Shown: positions 40,542-51,969, counted from the stretch's first letter. The stretch is 63,555 bases of DNA from an uncultured Holdemania sp. (GCA_904395815.1 CAJFOC010000055.1:1-63555); one strand, 5' to 3'. Made by a program: numbers and translations. The notes: generated by a model from the sequence alone, not told the origin.

Positions 40542-41178
40542 CCAGGAAGAAATGAAGGAAAACGAAGTGACGCAGGAAACGCCTGAACCGCAGGCTGAAC
40601 CGAAGCCGGAGACCAGCTGCAGCGAGCAGCAGGCCAGCGTAACGGAAGAGGCTGACCAGAGTGCTGCATCGGAGAAAAAAGAAGAGAAAAAGAAAGGATT
40701 TTTCACGAAAAAGAGTGAAGTGGAGGAACTGAAGACACGGATCAGTGAGCTGGAAGGTGAGAATCAGAAACTGAAGAACGAATACATGAAAGCTTACGCG
40801 GATACCGAGAATACACGGCGCCGTCTTCAGCAGGAATTCGAGCAGAGCAAGAAATATCGTATTCAGAGCTTTGCGCTGGATATCCTGCCGGTGCTGGACA
40901 ACCTGGAGCGGGCGCTGGCCCAGCCGGCAACGCCGGAAACGGAAAGTTACCGCAAAGGGATCGAAATGATTTATCAACAGCTTGTTCACGCTCTGACCAA
41001 AGAGGGCGTCGCCGAAATCGAGGCGGAAGGCAAGGAATTTGATCCGAATTTCCATCAGGCGCTGATGACGGAAAAAGTGGAGGGCGTCGAGCCCAATCAG
41101 GTGACCGAGGTACTGCAGAAAGGGTACGTATTGAAAGACCGCATTCTCAGAGCCGCGATGGTCAAAGTCAGCGAGTAA
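40534..41178 (+). CDS. grpE: Nucleotide exchange factor GrpE
   Basis: A 214-residue protein with an acidic disordered N terminus (about 1-60). A long coiled coil follows (VEELKTRISELEGENQKLKNEYMKAYADTENTRRRLQQE, about 65-105). The GrpE beta-domain shows FDPNFHQALMTEKVEGVEPNQVTEVLQKGYVLKDRILRAAMVKVSE. It releases ADP from DnaK. AAAGGAGG lies correctly for the ATG at 40534. Upstream in-frame ATGs lie inside hrcA. Confidence 0.97.
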   Translation: MNNQEEMKENEVTQETPEPQAEPKPETSCSEQQASVTEEADQSAASEKKEEKKKGFFTKKSEVEELKTRISELEGENQKLKNEYMKAYADTENTRRRLQQEFEQSKKYRIQSFALDILPVLDNLERALAQPATPETESYRKGIEMIYQQLVHALTKEGVAEIEAEGKEFDPNFHQALMTEKVEGVEPNQVTEVLQKGYVLKDRILRAAMVKVSE

Positions 41179-43014
<1,836 letters not shown>

Positions 43015-43023
43015 TAGAAATGG

Positions 43024-43056
43024 ACGGAAATCCCGGCGGCAGACCGGGGTTTCCGT
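43024..43056 (+). other. Strong hairpin between dnaK and dnaJ
   Basis: ACGGAAATCCCGG and CCGGGGTTTCCGT form a 13-bp stem with one wobble pair and a 7-nt loop. No T run follows (GTTCCTGTC), so it is more likely an mRNA-stabilising or processing hairpin than an intrinsic terminator. Confidence 0.7.
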
Positions 43057-43170
43057 GTTCCTGTCAACCAGAGCGGCGCTCATTTCCTTTCTGACTGCAA
43101 GGCAGTGAAGTGGGTTTGGACAAAAAACAGCCGCAAACAGGGACGACAGTCTCGCTTTTGCGGCGGAATG

Positions 43171-43179
43171 TGATACAAT
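43171..43179 (+). promoter_or_regulatory. Possible own promoter of dnaJ
   Basis: TGATACAAT is an extended -10 about 77 bases before the dnaJ ATG, with no good -35. There is no CIRCE here, so this would give dnaJ a basal, HrcA-independent supply. Confidence 0.4.
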
Positions 43180-43255
43180 AAAACCCGATGTGAATCGCGG
43201 CTGCGGCGCATCGTCGTGACCGAACGAGGACAACAGAGGCAGGAGGGTGATGCGA

Positions 43256-44386
43256 ATGAGTGAAAAACGGGATTATTATGAAGTGCTGGGCATCAGCAAG
43301 GGTGCTTCTGATGATGAGATAAAGAAAGCTTACCGCCGGATGGCCAAGAAATACCATCCGGATATCAACAAGGAACCGGGAGCGGAAGAGAAGTTCAAGG
43401 AGATCAACGAGGCTTATGAAGTGCTCAGCGATCCGCAGAAAAAGGCGACCTATGATCAGTTCGGCCATGCCGGTATGGAAGGCATGGGCGGCGCAGGCGG
43501 CTTTAGCGGCGGTTTTGGCAGCGCCGGATTCGACGATCTGAACGATATTTTCGGTTCTTTCTTCGGCGGCGGCTTTGGCAGCAGCAGCGGACGGCGCAGC
43601 AATGGTCCGCGCAAGGGTCAGGACCGCTATATGCAGATGCGGATCAGCTTTATGGACGCGATTTTCGGCAAGACGGAAACAATTACGCTGGATGTGGATG
43701 AACCGTGCTCCAAATGCATGGGCAGCGGCGCCAATTCCCGCGATGATGTCGTCAGCTGTCCGACCTGCCACGGTTCGGGCACCATCGTCTCGCAGCAGCG
43801 GACGCCTTTCGGTGTTTTCCAGTCGCAGAGCGTCTGTCCGGATTGCGGCGGCAGCGGCAAGCGGATCAAAAAGAAATGTACTCAGTGCGGCGGCAAAGGC
43901 TATGAGCACAAGCGGGTCAACGTGGATGTCAAAATCCCGGCGGGCATTCAGTCCGGTCAGCAGCTGCGTGTTTCCGGTAAGGGAGAACGCGGCGCCAATG
44001 GGGGAGCTAATGGTGATCTGTATATTGAGATTCTTGTTGCCAAGCATGATTATTTCGTTCGCGATGGCCGCAATATCTACATTACGATTCCGATTTCTTC
44101 GCTGGATGCGACGCTGGGCTGCACCGTCGATGTGCCGACCGTCTATGGCGATGTGGAACTGACGATTCCTTCCGGTACACAGAATGGGCAGCAGTTCCGT
44201 CTGAAAGGCAAGGGAGTCAAGGATCTGCGTTCTTCCTCGCAGGGCGATGAGCTCGTTGAGATCAAGGTGGACATTCCCAAGAGGCTGAGCAGCGAGGAAA
44301 AAGAACTGTATGAGAAGCTGCGCAAGCTTTCCAGCAAGGGCGGCAAGGAATCGGTGTTTGAGAAATTCAAACGGGCTTTTAAATAA
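43256..44386 (+). CDS. dnaJ: Chaperone DnaJ (Hsp40)
   Basis: A 376-residue type I Hsp40. The J domain (about 1-70) has HPD within [30 protein letters not shown] Gly/Phe-rich region lies at about 75-115. Four CxxCxGxG zinc motifs lie at about 150-215 ([32 protein letters not shown]), followed by the C-terminal substrate domains. AGGAGGG at 43241-43247 sets the start at 43256. It stimulates DnaK ATPase. Confidence 0.98.
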   Translation: MSEKRDYYEVLGISKGASDDEIKKAYRRMAKKYHPDINKEPGAEEKFKEINEAYEVLSDPQKKATYDQFGHAGMEGMGGAGGFSGGFGSAGFDDLNDIFGSFFGGGFGSSSGRRSNGPRKGQDRYMQMRISFMDAIFGKTETITLDVDEPCSKCMGSGANSRDDVVSCPTCHGSGTIVSQQRTPFGVFQSQSVCPDCGGSGKRIKKKCTQCGGKGYEHKRVNVDVKIPAGIQSGQQLRVSGKGERGANGGANGDLYIEILVAKHDYFVRDGRNIYITIPISSLDATLGCTVDVPTVYGDVELTIPSGTQNGQQFRLKGKGVKDLRSSSQGDELVEIKVDIPKRLSSEEKELYEKLRKLSSKGGKESVFEKFKRAFK

Positions 44387-44409
44387 AGGTACACACCGTT
44401 GTACCTTTT
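44385..44409 (+). terminator. Terminator after dnaJ
   Basis: AAAGGTACA, loop CACCGT, TGTACCTTT, then T residues. The stem begins within the dnaJ stop codon. Confidence 0.88.
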
Positions 44410-44423
44410 CTTAAAAGAATGAT

Positions 44424-44450
44424 TTAGCACTCTATTGACTAAAGTGCTAA
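44424..44450 (+). promoter_or_regulatory. CIRCE operator of clpB
   Basis: TTAGCACTC, nine bases, AAGTGCTAA: a CIRCE element with a single mismatch and canonical spacing. It overlaps the clpB promoter (TTGACT at 44435-44440, 16 bases, TACAAT at 44457-44462), so HrcA should repress clpB directly. Confidence 0.92.
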
Positions 44451-44486
44451 AATGATTACAATGATATTAGATAAGGAGGCATGACG

Positions 44487-47066
44487 ATGAATATCGAAAA
44501 GATGACAGAACGGCTGCAGAAGATTCTGATGGAAGCGATTCAGCTGGCGCAGAGTCACGGACAGAGCGAGCTGAATGTGGAACACTGTCTGAAGGCCATT
44601 TTTGAGGATGACGGGATTGACGGCCTGTGGCAGCGGCTGGGTCAGGATAAGCAGAAGACGCTGCAGGTGATCGACAGTTACATGAAACGGCTGCCTTCTT
44701 CCAGCTCTGTCAGTCAGCCCAATCTTTCCCGCGAAGTAGCGCAGGCTTATCAGGATGCGCTGAAATGGAGCGAGGCACACGAAGAAACGTACATGAGTTC
44801 GGTTGCCTTCCTGATCGGATTGCTGTTTGGCGGCAGTGCGGTAGCCAGGGCGATCCGGGAGGTCACCGGAATTACCAAAAAGGAGATAGAAAAAGCAGAA
44901 GAACAGCGCAGAGGAGGGATGAAGATGAACGAACAGAATGCGGAAAATCAGCTGGATGCGCTGGAGAAATACGGCCACGATCTGGTGGAGGATGTCAAAA
45001 GCGGTAAAATCGATCCGGTGATCGGCCGGGATGAGGAGATCCGACGGGTCATTGAGATTCTGTCGCGAAAAACCAAAAACAACCCGATTCTGATCGGTGA
45101 ACCGGGCGTCGGCAAAACGGCGATCGTTGAGGGCATCGCCTGGCGTATCATGAATGGGGATGTGCCGTTTGGACTGAAGGAAAAGAAACTGATCGAACTG
45201 GATATGGGGGCGCTGATCGCCGGCGCGAAATATCGCGGTGAGTTTGAGGAACGGCTGAAAGCGGTACTCAATGAGGTCAAACAGGCGGACGGCAACATCA
45301 TTCTGTTTATCGATGAGATTCATAATCTGGTCGGGGCCGGTAAAACGGAAGGCTCAATGGATGCCGCCAACCTGCTGAAGCCGATGCTGGCACGGGGTGA
45401 ATTGAAATGCATCGGCGCCACGACGTACGACGAATACCGCAAATACATTGAGAAAGATGCGGCGCTGGAGCGGCGTTTCCAGCGGGTTCAGGTTGATGAG
45501 CCGAGTGTGGAGGACACGATTTCCATTCTGCGCGGACTGAAAGATCGTTTTGAAAGCTATCATGGCGTACAGATCCTGGATGAGGCGATCATTGCCGCGG
45601 CGACGATGTCTGACCGGTATATCAGCGACCGTTTTCTGCCGGACAAGGCGATTGATCTGATCGATGAGGCCTGCGCTTCGCTGCGGGTGGAAATGGATTC
45701 GATGCCGGCGGAACTGGATGAGCTGATGCGACGGATCATGCAGCTGGAAATTGAGGAAACGGCGCTGAAAAAGGAGACCGACGCCAAGACAGTGCAGCGG
45801 CTGGAGGAGCTGCGGAAGGAACTGGCTGATCTGAAAGAGGAAAAGGAAATCAAATACAGCCAGTGGCAGCAGGAAAAGCAGAAACTGGATGAGGCCAAGG
45901 GCTACAAGGAACAGCTGGAAAAAGCCCGGCTGGACTTCACTCAGGCGCAGAATGAAGCGCGTTATGAGGAAGCGGCCAAGCTGCAGTACGATACGATTCC
46001 AACCCTGGAGCGTAAAATCCGGGAAGCGACGCAGACAAAGAAGGAAGAACGGATGATTCAGGAAATCGTCGATGAGGAGCAGATCGCCCGGGTCGTCTCG
46101 CGCTGGACGCATATTGAGGTCAGCAAGCTGATGGAAACCGAGAGGCAGAAGCTGCTGCACCTGCAGGAAGTTTTGGCCAAACGGGTTATCGGACAGGATG
46201 AAGCGCTGGAACTGGTGACCGAAGCGATTCTGCGGTCCAAGGCGCAGATCCAGGATGAAAACCGGCCGATCGGATCGTTTTTGTTCCTGGGTCCGACCGG
46301 TGTGGGCAAGACGGAAGTGGCCAAGGCGCTGGCAGAACAGCTGTTTGACGACGAGTCCAAGATCGTCCGTATCGATATGAGCGAATACATGGAAAAGCAC
46401 AGCGTTTCGCGTCTGATCGGCGCGCCTCCGGGATATGTCGGTTATGATGAAGGCGGACAGCTGACCGAAGCGGTACGCCGGAAACCGTATTCCATTGTCC
46501 TTCTGGATGAGGTGGAGAAGGCGCATCCGGATGTATTCAACATTCTGCTGCAGATTCTCGATGACGGACGGATTACAGACAACAAGGGCGTGACGGTGGA
46601 TTTCAAAAACACGCTGATCATCATGACCAGCAATCTGGGTTCTCAATACGCTTTTGAAGAAAACCGTCAGGAGCGCAACCAGCATTATCTTGAGGAAGTA
46701 CATCGGTACTTCAAACCGGAATTTGTCAACCGGATTGATGAGATCATCGTCTTCAATGCGCTGAGTCAGCCGGTGCTGACCAGAATTGCGGACAAGTTTC
46801 TGGGCGAGCTGGCACAGCGGCTGGCAAAGAAAGACATCGAGCTGCAGGTCAGCGATGCGGCCAAGGCACAGATCGTCAAACAGGGCGTGGATCCGGTCTT
46901 TGGCGCCCGGCCGATGAAACGGCATATTCAGCGGACCATTGAAACGCTGATTGCCCGCAAGATGATCGAGCGAGGCAATGAAGGAGACTGCACGATGAGC
47001 GTGGATGTCGATGAGAACGGACAGTATACTGTCAAGGTCATCGAAGTTCCGGAAATGCTCAGCTAA
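44487..47066 (+). CDS. clpB: ATP-dependent disaggregase ClpB
   Basis: An 859-residue Hsp100 protein. The Clp_N domain starts [30 protein letters not shown]. The first AAA+ module has Walker [10 protein letters not shown] near 205, and a long coiled-coil middle domain spans about 400-525. The second AAA+ module has GPTGVGKTE near 602 and [19 protein letters not shown]. With DnaK it rescues aggregated protein. AAGGAGG at 44473-44479 is too close to ATG 44481 and well placed for ATG 44487. It is HrcA-controlled. Confidence 0.97.
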   Translation: MNIEKMTERLQKILMEAIQLAQSHGQSELNVEHCLKAIFEDDGIDGLWQRLGQDKQKTLQVIDSYMKRLPSSSSVSQPNLSREVAQAYQDALKWSEAHEETYMSSVAFLIGLLFGGSAVARAIREVTGITKKEIEKAEEQRRGGMKMNEQNAENQLDALEKYGHDLVEDVKSGKIDPVIGRDEEIRRVIEILSRKTKNNPILIGEPGVGKTAIVEGIAWRIMNGDVPFGLKEKKLIELDMGALIAGAKYRGEFEERLKAVLNEVKQADGNIILFIDEIHNLVGAGKTEGSMDAANLLKPMLARGELKCIGATTYDEYRKYIEKDAALERRFQRVQVDEPSVEDTISILRGLKDRFESYHGVQILDEAIIAAATMSDRYISDRFLPDKAIDLIDEACASLRVEMDSMPAELDELMRRIMQLEIEETALKKETDAKTVQRLEELRKELADLKEEKEIKYSQWQQEKQKLDEAKGYKEQLEKARLDFTQAQNEARYEEAAKLQYDTIPTLERKIREATQTKKEERMIQEIVDEEQIARVVSRWTHIEVSKLMETERQKLLHLQEVLAKRVIGQDEALELVTEAILRSKAQIQDENRPIGSFLFLGPTGVGKTEVAKALAEQLFDDESKIVRIDMSEYMEKHSVSRLIGAPPGYVGYDEGGQLTEAVRRKPYSIVLLDEVEKAHPDVFNILLQILDDGRITDNKGVTVDFKNTLIIMTSNLGSQYAFEENRQERNQHYLEEVHRYFKPEFVNRIDEIIVFNALSQPVLTRIADKFLGELAQRLAKKDIELQVSDAAKAQIVKQGVDPVFGARPMKRHIQRTIETLIARKMIERGNEGDCTMSVDVDENGQYTVKVIEVPEMLS

Positions 47067-47074
47067 CGTTTTTT

Positions 47075-47099
47075 ACCGGGAGCGATCCCGGTTTTTTTT
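47075..47099 (+). terminator. Terminator after clpB
   Basis: ACCGGGA, loop GCGA, TCCCGGT, then eight T residues. The T run leads straight into the -10 element of the next gene. Confidence 0.92.
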
Positions 47100-47107
47100 G
47101 ATATAAT
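47099..47107 (+). promoter_or_regulatory. Extended -10 promoter of the phosphatase-LUD pair
   Basis: TGATATAAT begins at the last base of the clpB terminator T run and lies 27 bases before the GTG start. No -35 is apparent in the terminator stem. Confidence 0.55.
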
Positions 47108-47133
47108 GAAGGCAAAGGAAAGGGGGAAGGTCC

Positions 47134-47955
47134 GTGACGCAATTTCGATACAGCGTCAGCCGGCCCTTGTTGCAGGGAACGCGCAATACCCGTGAGCTGG
47201 GCGGGTATCCGCTGGCGCAGGGAGGAAAGACAAGAATGCGGCGGTTTCTGCGCAGCGATGCGATCAATACGCTGACCCGGCAGGATAAGGCGCGATTGCA
47301 GCAGATGGGATTGTCTCTGGTCGTGGATCTGCGTTCGCAGATGGAGCAGCGTCAGGCCCGGGATCCGCAGCTGTCAGTGCCGCATGTTTCTTTTCCTCTG
47401 CTGGATCAGGTGCATTCCAGAGATCCTTTTGCATCGTCATCGTTTCCCCGCTCCATGGCGGAAGTGTATATCGGACTTCTGGAGGGAAGTCAGTCCACGC
47501 TGCGGCAGCTGTTTGCGTGTCTGGCCCATACGGAAGGATGCGTGCTGTTTCATTGTACGGCGGGGAAGGATCGTACCGGGCTGACGGCGATGCTTTTACT
47601 GAAGCTGGCCGGGGTTGAGGATGAGCCGGTCATTGAAGATTATGCCGCCAGCGGCGAATATCTGAATCCGCATCTGTCTTCGCAGACAGCGCTGCTTCGG
47701 CGGATGGGGATTGCTGATCCTCAGGCGGTGCTGGGATCGGCGCCGGACAACATGACCCAGACGCTGCGCCATCTGAAACAGAAGTACGGCAGCGTTCAAA
47801 AGTATCTGCATCATATCGGCGTGGAACCAACGGCGATGGAAGCTTTGCGTGACAGTATGATTGAAAAGGAGGAGAACGATGGATCAGTCATTAGCGACGC
47901 TGCAATGGACACAGCTGCAGCAGACGAAAGCCAAACTGGAGGCGCATCAGTTTGA
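47134..47955 (+). CDS. Tyrosine-protein phosphatase, PTP-like (PF13350 type)
   Basis: A 273-residue phosphatase. The N-terminal TRNTRELGGYPLAQGGKTRMRRFLRSDAINTLT is typical of the bacterial Y_phosphatase3 family. The P-loop VLFHCTAGKDRTGLTAM near residues 135-150 gives the CX5R active site, and the catalytic general-acid region precedes it. Substrates may be phosphotyrosine proteins or phosphoinositides. The start is GTG after AAGGGGGAAGG. The last 26 codons overlap the next gene and look unlike the family (GSVISDAAMDTAAADESQTGGASV). Confidence 0.88.
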   Translation: MTQFRYSVSRPLLQGTRNTRELGGYPLAQGGKTRMRRFLRSDAINTLTRQDKARLQQMGLSLVVDLRSQMEQRQARDPQLSVPHVSFPLLDQVHSRDPFASSSFPRSMAEVYIGLLEGSQSTLRQLFACLAHTEGCVLFHCTAGKDRTGLTAMLLLKLAGVEDEPVIEDYAASGEYLNPHLSSQTALLRRMGIADPQAVLGSAPDNMTQTLRHLKQKYGSVQKYLHHIGVEPTAMEALRDSMIEKEENDGSVISDAAMDTAAADESQTGGASV

Positions 47956-48511
47956 GGTTGACCTGGTCAGCGACCGTCAGGCGTGCAGAGAACGGATTGC
48001 CGCGATGCTGAAGGAAAAGATTTCCGTCAGTGTCGGCGGATCGATGACCCTGGCGGAGTGCGGCATTATGGAATTGCTGGAAAGCAGCACACAGATCCGG
48101 TATCTGGATCGGTATCATTGTGAGGATCCGGATCTGATTTTCCATCAGGCGCTGTCCTGCGATCTGTATCTGACCAGCAGCAATGCCGTTACGATGGATG
48201 GAAAGCTGGTGAATGTGGATGGCAACGGCAACCGGGTGGCGGCGATGATTTACGGCCCTAAAAAGGTGGTGGTTATCGCCGGGGTGAACAAGCTGGTACG
48301 GGATGAGCAGCAGGCGCTGCAGCGAATTCAGACTCTTGCGGCGCCGGCCAACTGCGTCCGTCTGAACAAGGAAAACCCATGCATCCGGATCGGATACTGT
48401 GTTGATTGTCAGCAGCCGGGCCGGATCTGTTCGGCTGCGGTGACGCTGCATCGCAGCCATGTGCCAGGAAGAATTCATGTCATTCTGGTCAATGAAGCGT
48501 TGGGGTATTGA
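47879..48511 (+). CDS. LUD-domain protein (LutC/YkgG-like lactate utilization type)
   Basis: A 210-residue single-domain LUD protein. Characteristic segments are VSVGGSMTLAECGIMELLE near 45-63, CDLYLTSSNAVTMDGKLVNVDGNGNRVAAMIYGPKKVVVIAG near 95-136, and a late C-containing stretch GYCVDCQQPGRIC near 175. Lone LUD proteins of this type are common in Firmicutes and their reaction is not settled. Full LutABC oxidises lactate. AAGGAGG is inside the phosphatase gene, and the reading frames overlap by 77 bases. Confidence 0.85.
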   Translation: MDQSLATLQWTQLQQTKAKLEAHQFEVDLVSDRQACRERIAAMLKEKISVSVGGSMTLAECGIMELLESSTQIRYLDRYHCEDPDLIFHQALSCDLYLTSSNAVTMDGKLVNVDGNGNRVAAMIYGPKKVVVIAGVNKLVRDEQQALQRIQTLAAPANCVRLNKENPCIRIGYCVDCQQPGRICSAAVTLHRSHVPGRIHVILVNEALGY

Positions 48512-48963
48512 GATCGACAGCTCATCGGTTCTGTAAACAGCAACAACGAAAAAGAAACAGCCGGGTCCTGCGATCCGGCTTTTTTGCGCGAAAAATGATT
48601 AACCTTTTATTTATATCATCTCATTTAATCATCACTTTCAATTGGCGGAAAATTAAAATGAACAAAAAGAAGGAAGAAATCCATTCAATTCAATTGGGTT
48701 CTCTTTTTTCTTAAAGAAGAGGTGAAAAGCGTCTATGTTTAGTAACCCAATAACAGAGAATTTATATATCCTCCGAGTCCAGTGATGTCGTCTTGTTTTG
48801 CCTTTTAATTCATTCGTGGTGTCCGTCCTTCACAGAATAAGGCGGTGTGAGATCCGGGTTGGATCTGACTGACGGCACGATGACCAATTGAAAGCAGGGT
48901 TGATCCTGTCGTGATTTTTGCACAGGAACTGCGGTATACTGAACATTACAGGAGGAACGGGTA
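48512..48963. other. AT-rich intergenic region before the nucleotidyltransferase gene
   Basis: The region starts with the LUD terminator. A block from about 48590 to 48790 is markedly richer in A and T than its flanks, with no frame I believe. An 18-codon frame, MNKKKEEIHS onward (48658-48714), is likely chance. TATACT at 48935-48940 and GGAGG at about 48952 serve the next gene. A remnant of a lost gene is possible. Confidence 0.4.
48559..48585 (+). terminator. Terminator after the LUD gene
   Basis: AGCCGGGTC, loop CTGC, GATCCGGCT (9 bp, one G-T wobble), then TTTTT. Confidence 0.9.
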
Positions 48964-49638
48964 ATGAAGACGATCATCGGCGAGAAACTGGAATTCATTG
49001 AAAAACAGGAAAACTGCCGCATTCTGTTAGCGGTGGAATCAGGAAGCAGGGCATGGGGGTTTCCTTCCGAAAACAGCGATTACGATGTCCGTTTCATCTA
49101 TGTCCGTCCACTGCAGGAATATCTGAAGCTGCAGCGTGGCCGGGATGTCATTGAGATATCGGATGGAGGCTTACTGGATATCGCAGGCTGGGATCTGGAT
49201 AAAACATTGCGGCTGGTGTACAAATCCAATCCCACGGTGATGGAATGGCTCAGTTCACCTGTCGTTTATCGTACTTCTGATGAGGCTGGAAAGCTGAAAG
49301 AAGCGGCGCGGCAATACTTTTCGGTTCAAAAAGAACTGCGTCATTATTTTCAAATGGCGAAAAATCACTATGATCAATACTGTGATCAGGATTCAATCAT
49401 TCTGAAAAAAATCTTCTATGTGCTCAGGCCGATACTGGCCTGCCGCTGGATCATAAAGAAAAAAGAACCTGCCCCCGTACCGCTAAAGGAGTTGGTGGAA
49501 GCCTGCCTGCCGGAAGCGCTGAAAACAGAGACAGAGCGGTTACTGAATATGAAAAAAAGTGCGCAGGAGCGGTTGGTGATTTCCCGTCCGGAAGCACTGA
49601 TGCACTACATGGAACGACAGCTGATCCAGATTCCTTAA
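48964..49638 (+). CDS. RlaP/YcgL-like DNA polymerase beta-type nucleotidyltransferase
   Basis: A 224-residue protein. The nucleotidyltransferase motif ESGSRAWGFPSENSDYDVRFIYV near residues 25-47 has the GS pair and the DxD-like Asp residues. VYKSNPTVMEWLSSPVVY follows near 90, typical of the PF10127 family proposed to act in RNA repair. The C-terminal half is helical. No RNA ligase or phosphatase partner is adjacent. It has its own GGAGG-preceded ATG and likely its own promoter. Confidence 0.85.
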   Translation: MKTIIGEKLEFIEKQENCRILLAVESGSRAWGFPSENSDYDVRFIYVRPLQEYLKLQRGRDVIEISDGGLLDIAGWDLDKTLRLVYKSNPTVMEWLSSPVVYRTSDEAGKLKEAARQYFSVQKELRHYFQMAKNHYDQYCDQDSIILKKIFYVLRPILACRWIIKKKEPAPVPLKELVEACLPEALKTETERLLNMKKSAQERLVISRPEALMHYMERQLIQIP

Positions 49639-49736
49639 AGTATTTCTCTGTTGGCGGAATCTGAGCCGCCGGGATGGGAAACGCTGGATTCTCTGTTTCT
49701 GGATATGCTCAGGGTGGCAAGCTCGAATAGCGCTTC

Positions 49737-49765
49737 TTGACATCGAAGGCATCTTCCTTTAATCT
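49737..49765 (+). promoter_or_regulatory. Promoter of the LoaP-like gene
   Basis: TTGACA (49737-49742), 17 bases, TAATCT (49760-49765), followed by AAAGGAGG at 49786-49793. Confidence 0.75.
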
Positions 49766-49799
49766 GTAGGGGAAATGACGGAAGGAAAGGAGGAACGGC

Positions 49800-50315
49800 T
49801 TGAACTGGTATGTGCTGTTTATACGAAGCGGGCAGGAAGAATCCATCAGCGATTTTCTGAATCAGTCAGGTTTGTCTTCCTTCATTCCGAAAATGAAAGT
49901 CGTGTACCGCCGGCAGGGACGGTCTGAGCTGGTGGAAAAGATCATGTTTCCCGGTTATCTGTTTCTGGAAAGCGATCTGAATCAACAACAGATGGATCAG
50001 CAGATCCGAAAACTCCGGATGCGCAAAAGCGGACTGGTCAAACTGCTTAAGGTGGATAAAGAAGGAACGCCGGTCTTGCGGGATGAAGAAAAAAAACATC
50101 TTGAACAGCTGCTGGGAAAAAACAGGGTCATGGATCATTCCGTCGGTCTGATTCAGGGCGGACAGGTAATCGTTACCGAAGGGCCGCTGAAAGGGTTTGA
50201 GTCCCGGATTGTCAGAATTGACCGTCATAAACGTCGGGCATGGCTGCAGTTGGATCTTTGCGGACAGACGACCACGGCCTGTGTCTCGCTGGAAATCGTA
50301 CAGAAACTGGATTGA
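49800..50315 (+). CDS. loaP: NusG paralogue, LoaP-type antitermination factor
   Basis: A 171-residue specialised NusG. The NGN domain begins NWYVLFIRSGQEESISDFLNQS and carries the IMFPGYLFLESDL motif near 60. A linker leads to a KOW domain (VGLIQGGQVIVTEGPLKGFESRIVRIDRHKRRAWLQL, about 115-150). This resembles LoaP, which in Firmicutes promotes read-through in long polysaccharide or metabolite operons after recognising an RNA hairpin. No such operon is adjacent. The start is TTG, six bases after AAAGGAGG. A terminator follows at 50320. Confidence 0.8.
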   Translation: MNWYVLFIRSGQEESISDFLNQSGLSSFIPKMKVVYRRQGRSELVEKIMFPGYLFLESDLNQQQMDQQIRKLRMRKSGLVKLLKVDKEGTPVLRDEEKKHLEQLLGKNRVMDHSVGLIQGGQVIVTEGPLKGFESRIVRIDRHKRRAWLQLDLCGQTTTACVSLEIVQKLD

Positions 50316-50319
50316 AAAC

Positions 50320-50346
50320 AAGGCTGCGCCGGCGGCCTTTCTTTTT
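50320..50346 (+). terminator. Terminator after the LoaP-like gene
   Basis: AAGGC-T-GC, loop GCCG, GC-G-GCCTT, followed by TCTTTTT. The stem has one wobble pair in its middle. Confidence 0.78.
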
Positions 50347-50357
50347 GCCGGGCAGGC

Positions 50358-50366
50358 TGGTATAAT
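50358..50366 (+). promoter_or_regulatory. Extended -10 promoter of asnA
   Basis: TGGTATAAT lies 31 bases before the asnA ATG, with AAGGAAGGGG as binding site. The -35 is weak. Confidence 0.6.
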
Positions 50367-50396
50367 GAAACAGATTTGAAAGGAAGGGGATGGACC

Positions 50397-51410
50397 ATGA
50401 CAATCGAACATCTGTCCTTGCCGCAAGGATACCGCAGTTCACTGAATCGAAAGCAGACTCAGCAGGCCATTAAGCTGATCAAGGATACCTTTGAAAGAAA
50501 ACTGGCGGAGAATCTGCAGCTGACGCGGGTCAGCGCGCCGCTGTTTGTCGAAGCGGACAGCGGACTGAACGACAATCTTAACGGTGTGGAACGTCCGGTT
50601 CGTTTTGATATTCGTGAAATGCAGAAAGAAGCGGAAATCGTTCATTCCCTGGCCAAATGGAAACGGATGGCACTGAAGGAGTATGGCTTTGAGGCCGGAG
50701 AGGGGCTGTACACCGATATGAATGCGATTCGTCGGGATGAAGATCTCGATAATCTGCACTCAATTTATGTCGATCAGTGGGACTGGGAAAAGATTATTTT
50801 GCGTCCGCAGCGCAACAAACAGACGCTGCGTCAGACGGTCATCGACATCGTCCGCAGCCTGAAGGAAACAGAACGCGTTTTGCAGGCAGCGATGGGACAG
50901 ACGGCGCCGCTGATTGAAGAAAACGTTACTTTCATCACCTCGCAGCAACTGCTGGACCGTTACCCTTTGCTGGACGCCAAACAGCGTGAAAATGCGATTG
51001 TGCGGGAAAAAAAGACGGTGTTCATTGAGGAGATCGGCGGAGTGCTGAGCGACGGCCGGCCGCATGACGGCCGGGCTCCGGACTATGACGACTGGCAGCT
51101 CAACGGGGATTTGCTGATTTTCAATCCAGTGCTGGACAGCGCCATGGAGATCTCTTCCATGGGAATTCGTGTTGATGAAGTCAGCATGATCACCCAGCTT
51201 CAGCAGGCCGATTGTTTGCAGCGTTCGCTGCTGCCGTTTCATAAAGCCCTGCTGGCGGGGAATCTGCCGCTGACGATGGGCGGCGGGATTGGCCAGAGCC
51301 GCATCTGCATGCTTCTGTTACAGAAAGCACATATCGGTGAGGTTCAGGCTTCGCTGTGGCCGCCGCTGATGCGCAAGCTCTGTCATGACAACGGAATTGA
51401 GCTGTTATAA
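50397..51410 (+). CDS. asnA: Aspartate-ammonia ligase (asparagine synthetase A)
   Basis: A 337-residue class II aminoacyl-tRNA-synthetase-like ligase. Clear AsnA segments are [25 protein letters not shown] near 48-72, [31 protein letters not shown] near 103-133, and the C-terminal [30 protein letters not shown]. It makes asparagine from aspartate, ammonia and ATP. The ATG at 50397 follows AAGGAAGGGG. It is monocistronic, with hairpins at 51411-51454 after the stop. Confidence 0.97.
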   Translation: MTIEHLSLPQGYRSSLNRKQTQQAIKLIKDTFERKLAENLQLTRVSAPLFVEADSGLNDNLNGVERPVRFDIREMQKEAEIVHSLAKWKRMALKEYGFEAGEGLYTDMNAIRRDEDLDNLHSIYVDQWDWEKIILRPQRNKQTLRQTVIDIVRSLKETERVLQAAMGQTAPLIEENVTFITSQQLLDRYPLLDAKQRENAIVREKKTVFIEEIGGVLSDGRPHDGRAPDYDDWQLNGDLLIFNPVLDSAMEISSMGIRVDEVSMITQLQQADCLQRSLLPFHKALLAGNLPLTMGGGIGQSRICMLLLQKAHIGEVQASLWPPLMRKLCHDNGIELL

Positions 51411-51454
51411 CTGTTTTGGATTCAAAACAGGCACAGCATATGGACAGGCTGTGC
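51411..51454 (+). other. Two consecutive hairpins after asnA
   Basis: CTGTTTT, GGATTC, AAAACAG (51411-51430) is followed directly by GCACAGC, a 10-base loop and GCTGTGC (51431-51454). Neither has a T run. They lie between asnA and the next gene and may partly terminate or stabilise the mRNA. Confidence 0.5.
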
Positions 51455-51477
51455 TGAGATGAAAATGAGGAGTCAAT

Positions 51478-51969
51478 ATGGAAATACTGAATCTTGTTTT
51501 GCTGCTGTTTTTCGCAGCGGCGCTGATCTGGCTGATTCGCATTCTGATTCGCCAGAAAAGGAATGTCGACATTCCCTGCCGTTTCTGGAATGCATCGCGG
51601 GTGATGATTCTGCTGGCTGCCGCGCTGTGTTTCCTGCCGCTGCTGGCGATGGATTTCAGCTGGCTGACGATCGTCCGTTCACTGATGATGGCGGTGGTCA
51701 TCGGGTTGTTTGCGCTGATCAACGACGGGATGGGCAAAACCGGTTTCATGTACATGGGCAGCCGTATTCCGTTTGAGGCGATCAGCGAATACGACGTCAA
51801 GGAAACGGGAAAGAAAACCAAGGTGATCATGAAAGTTCGGGAAACCGACCGCAAGGGGAAAACCTCGCTGACGCAGCTGACGCTGGACTTCAGACTGAAG
51901 GATAAAGAAGAAATCAGCCGGCGGATGAAAGAGGCGATCGGCAAGCGGTACCGGCGGATGAAACTGTAG
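51478..51969 (+). CDS. Hypothetical membrane protein (163 aa)
   Basis: I do not recognise the family. Three hydrophobic segments are visible (about 3-23, 39-58 and 60-78). A basic, soluble C-terminal domain of about 80 residues follows (ISEYDVKETGKKTKVIMKVRETDRKGKTSLTQLTLDF), resembling a PH-like or DUF5673-like cytoplasmic domain. MNGMGKTGFMYMGSRIPFEAI-type sequence links the two. The ATG follows GAGG. It ends 24 bases before the large inverted repeat that opens the purine leader. Confidence 0.6.
   Translation: MEILNLVLLLFFAAALIWLIRILIRQKRNVDIPCRFWNASRVMILLAAALCFLPLLAMDFSWLTIVRSLMMAVVIGLFALINDGMGKTGFMYMGSRIPFEAISEYDVKETGKKTKVIMKVRETDRKGKTSLTQLTLDFRLKDKEEISRRMKEAIGKRYRRMKL

Noticed and set aside
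48508-48714. A 68-codon frame after the LUD gene
   Set aside because: It runs straight through the terminator hairpin and an AT-rich block, with no ribosome binding site.
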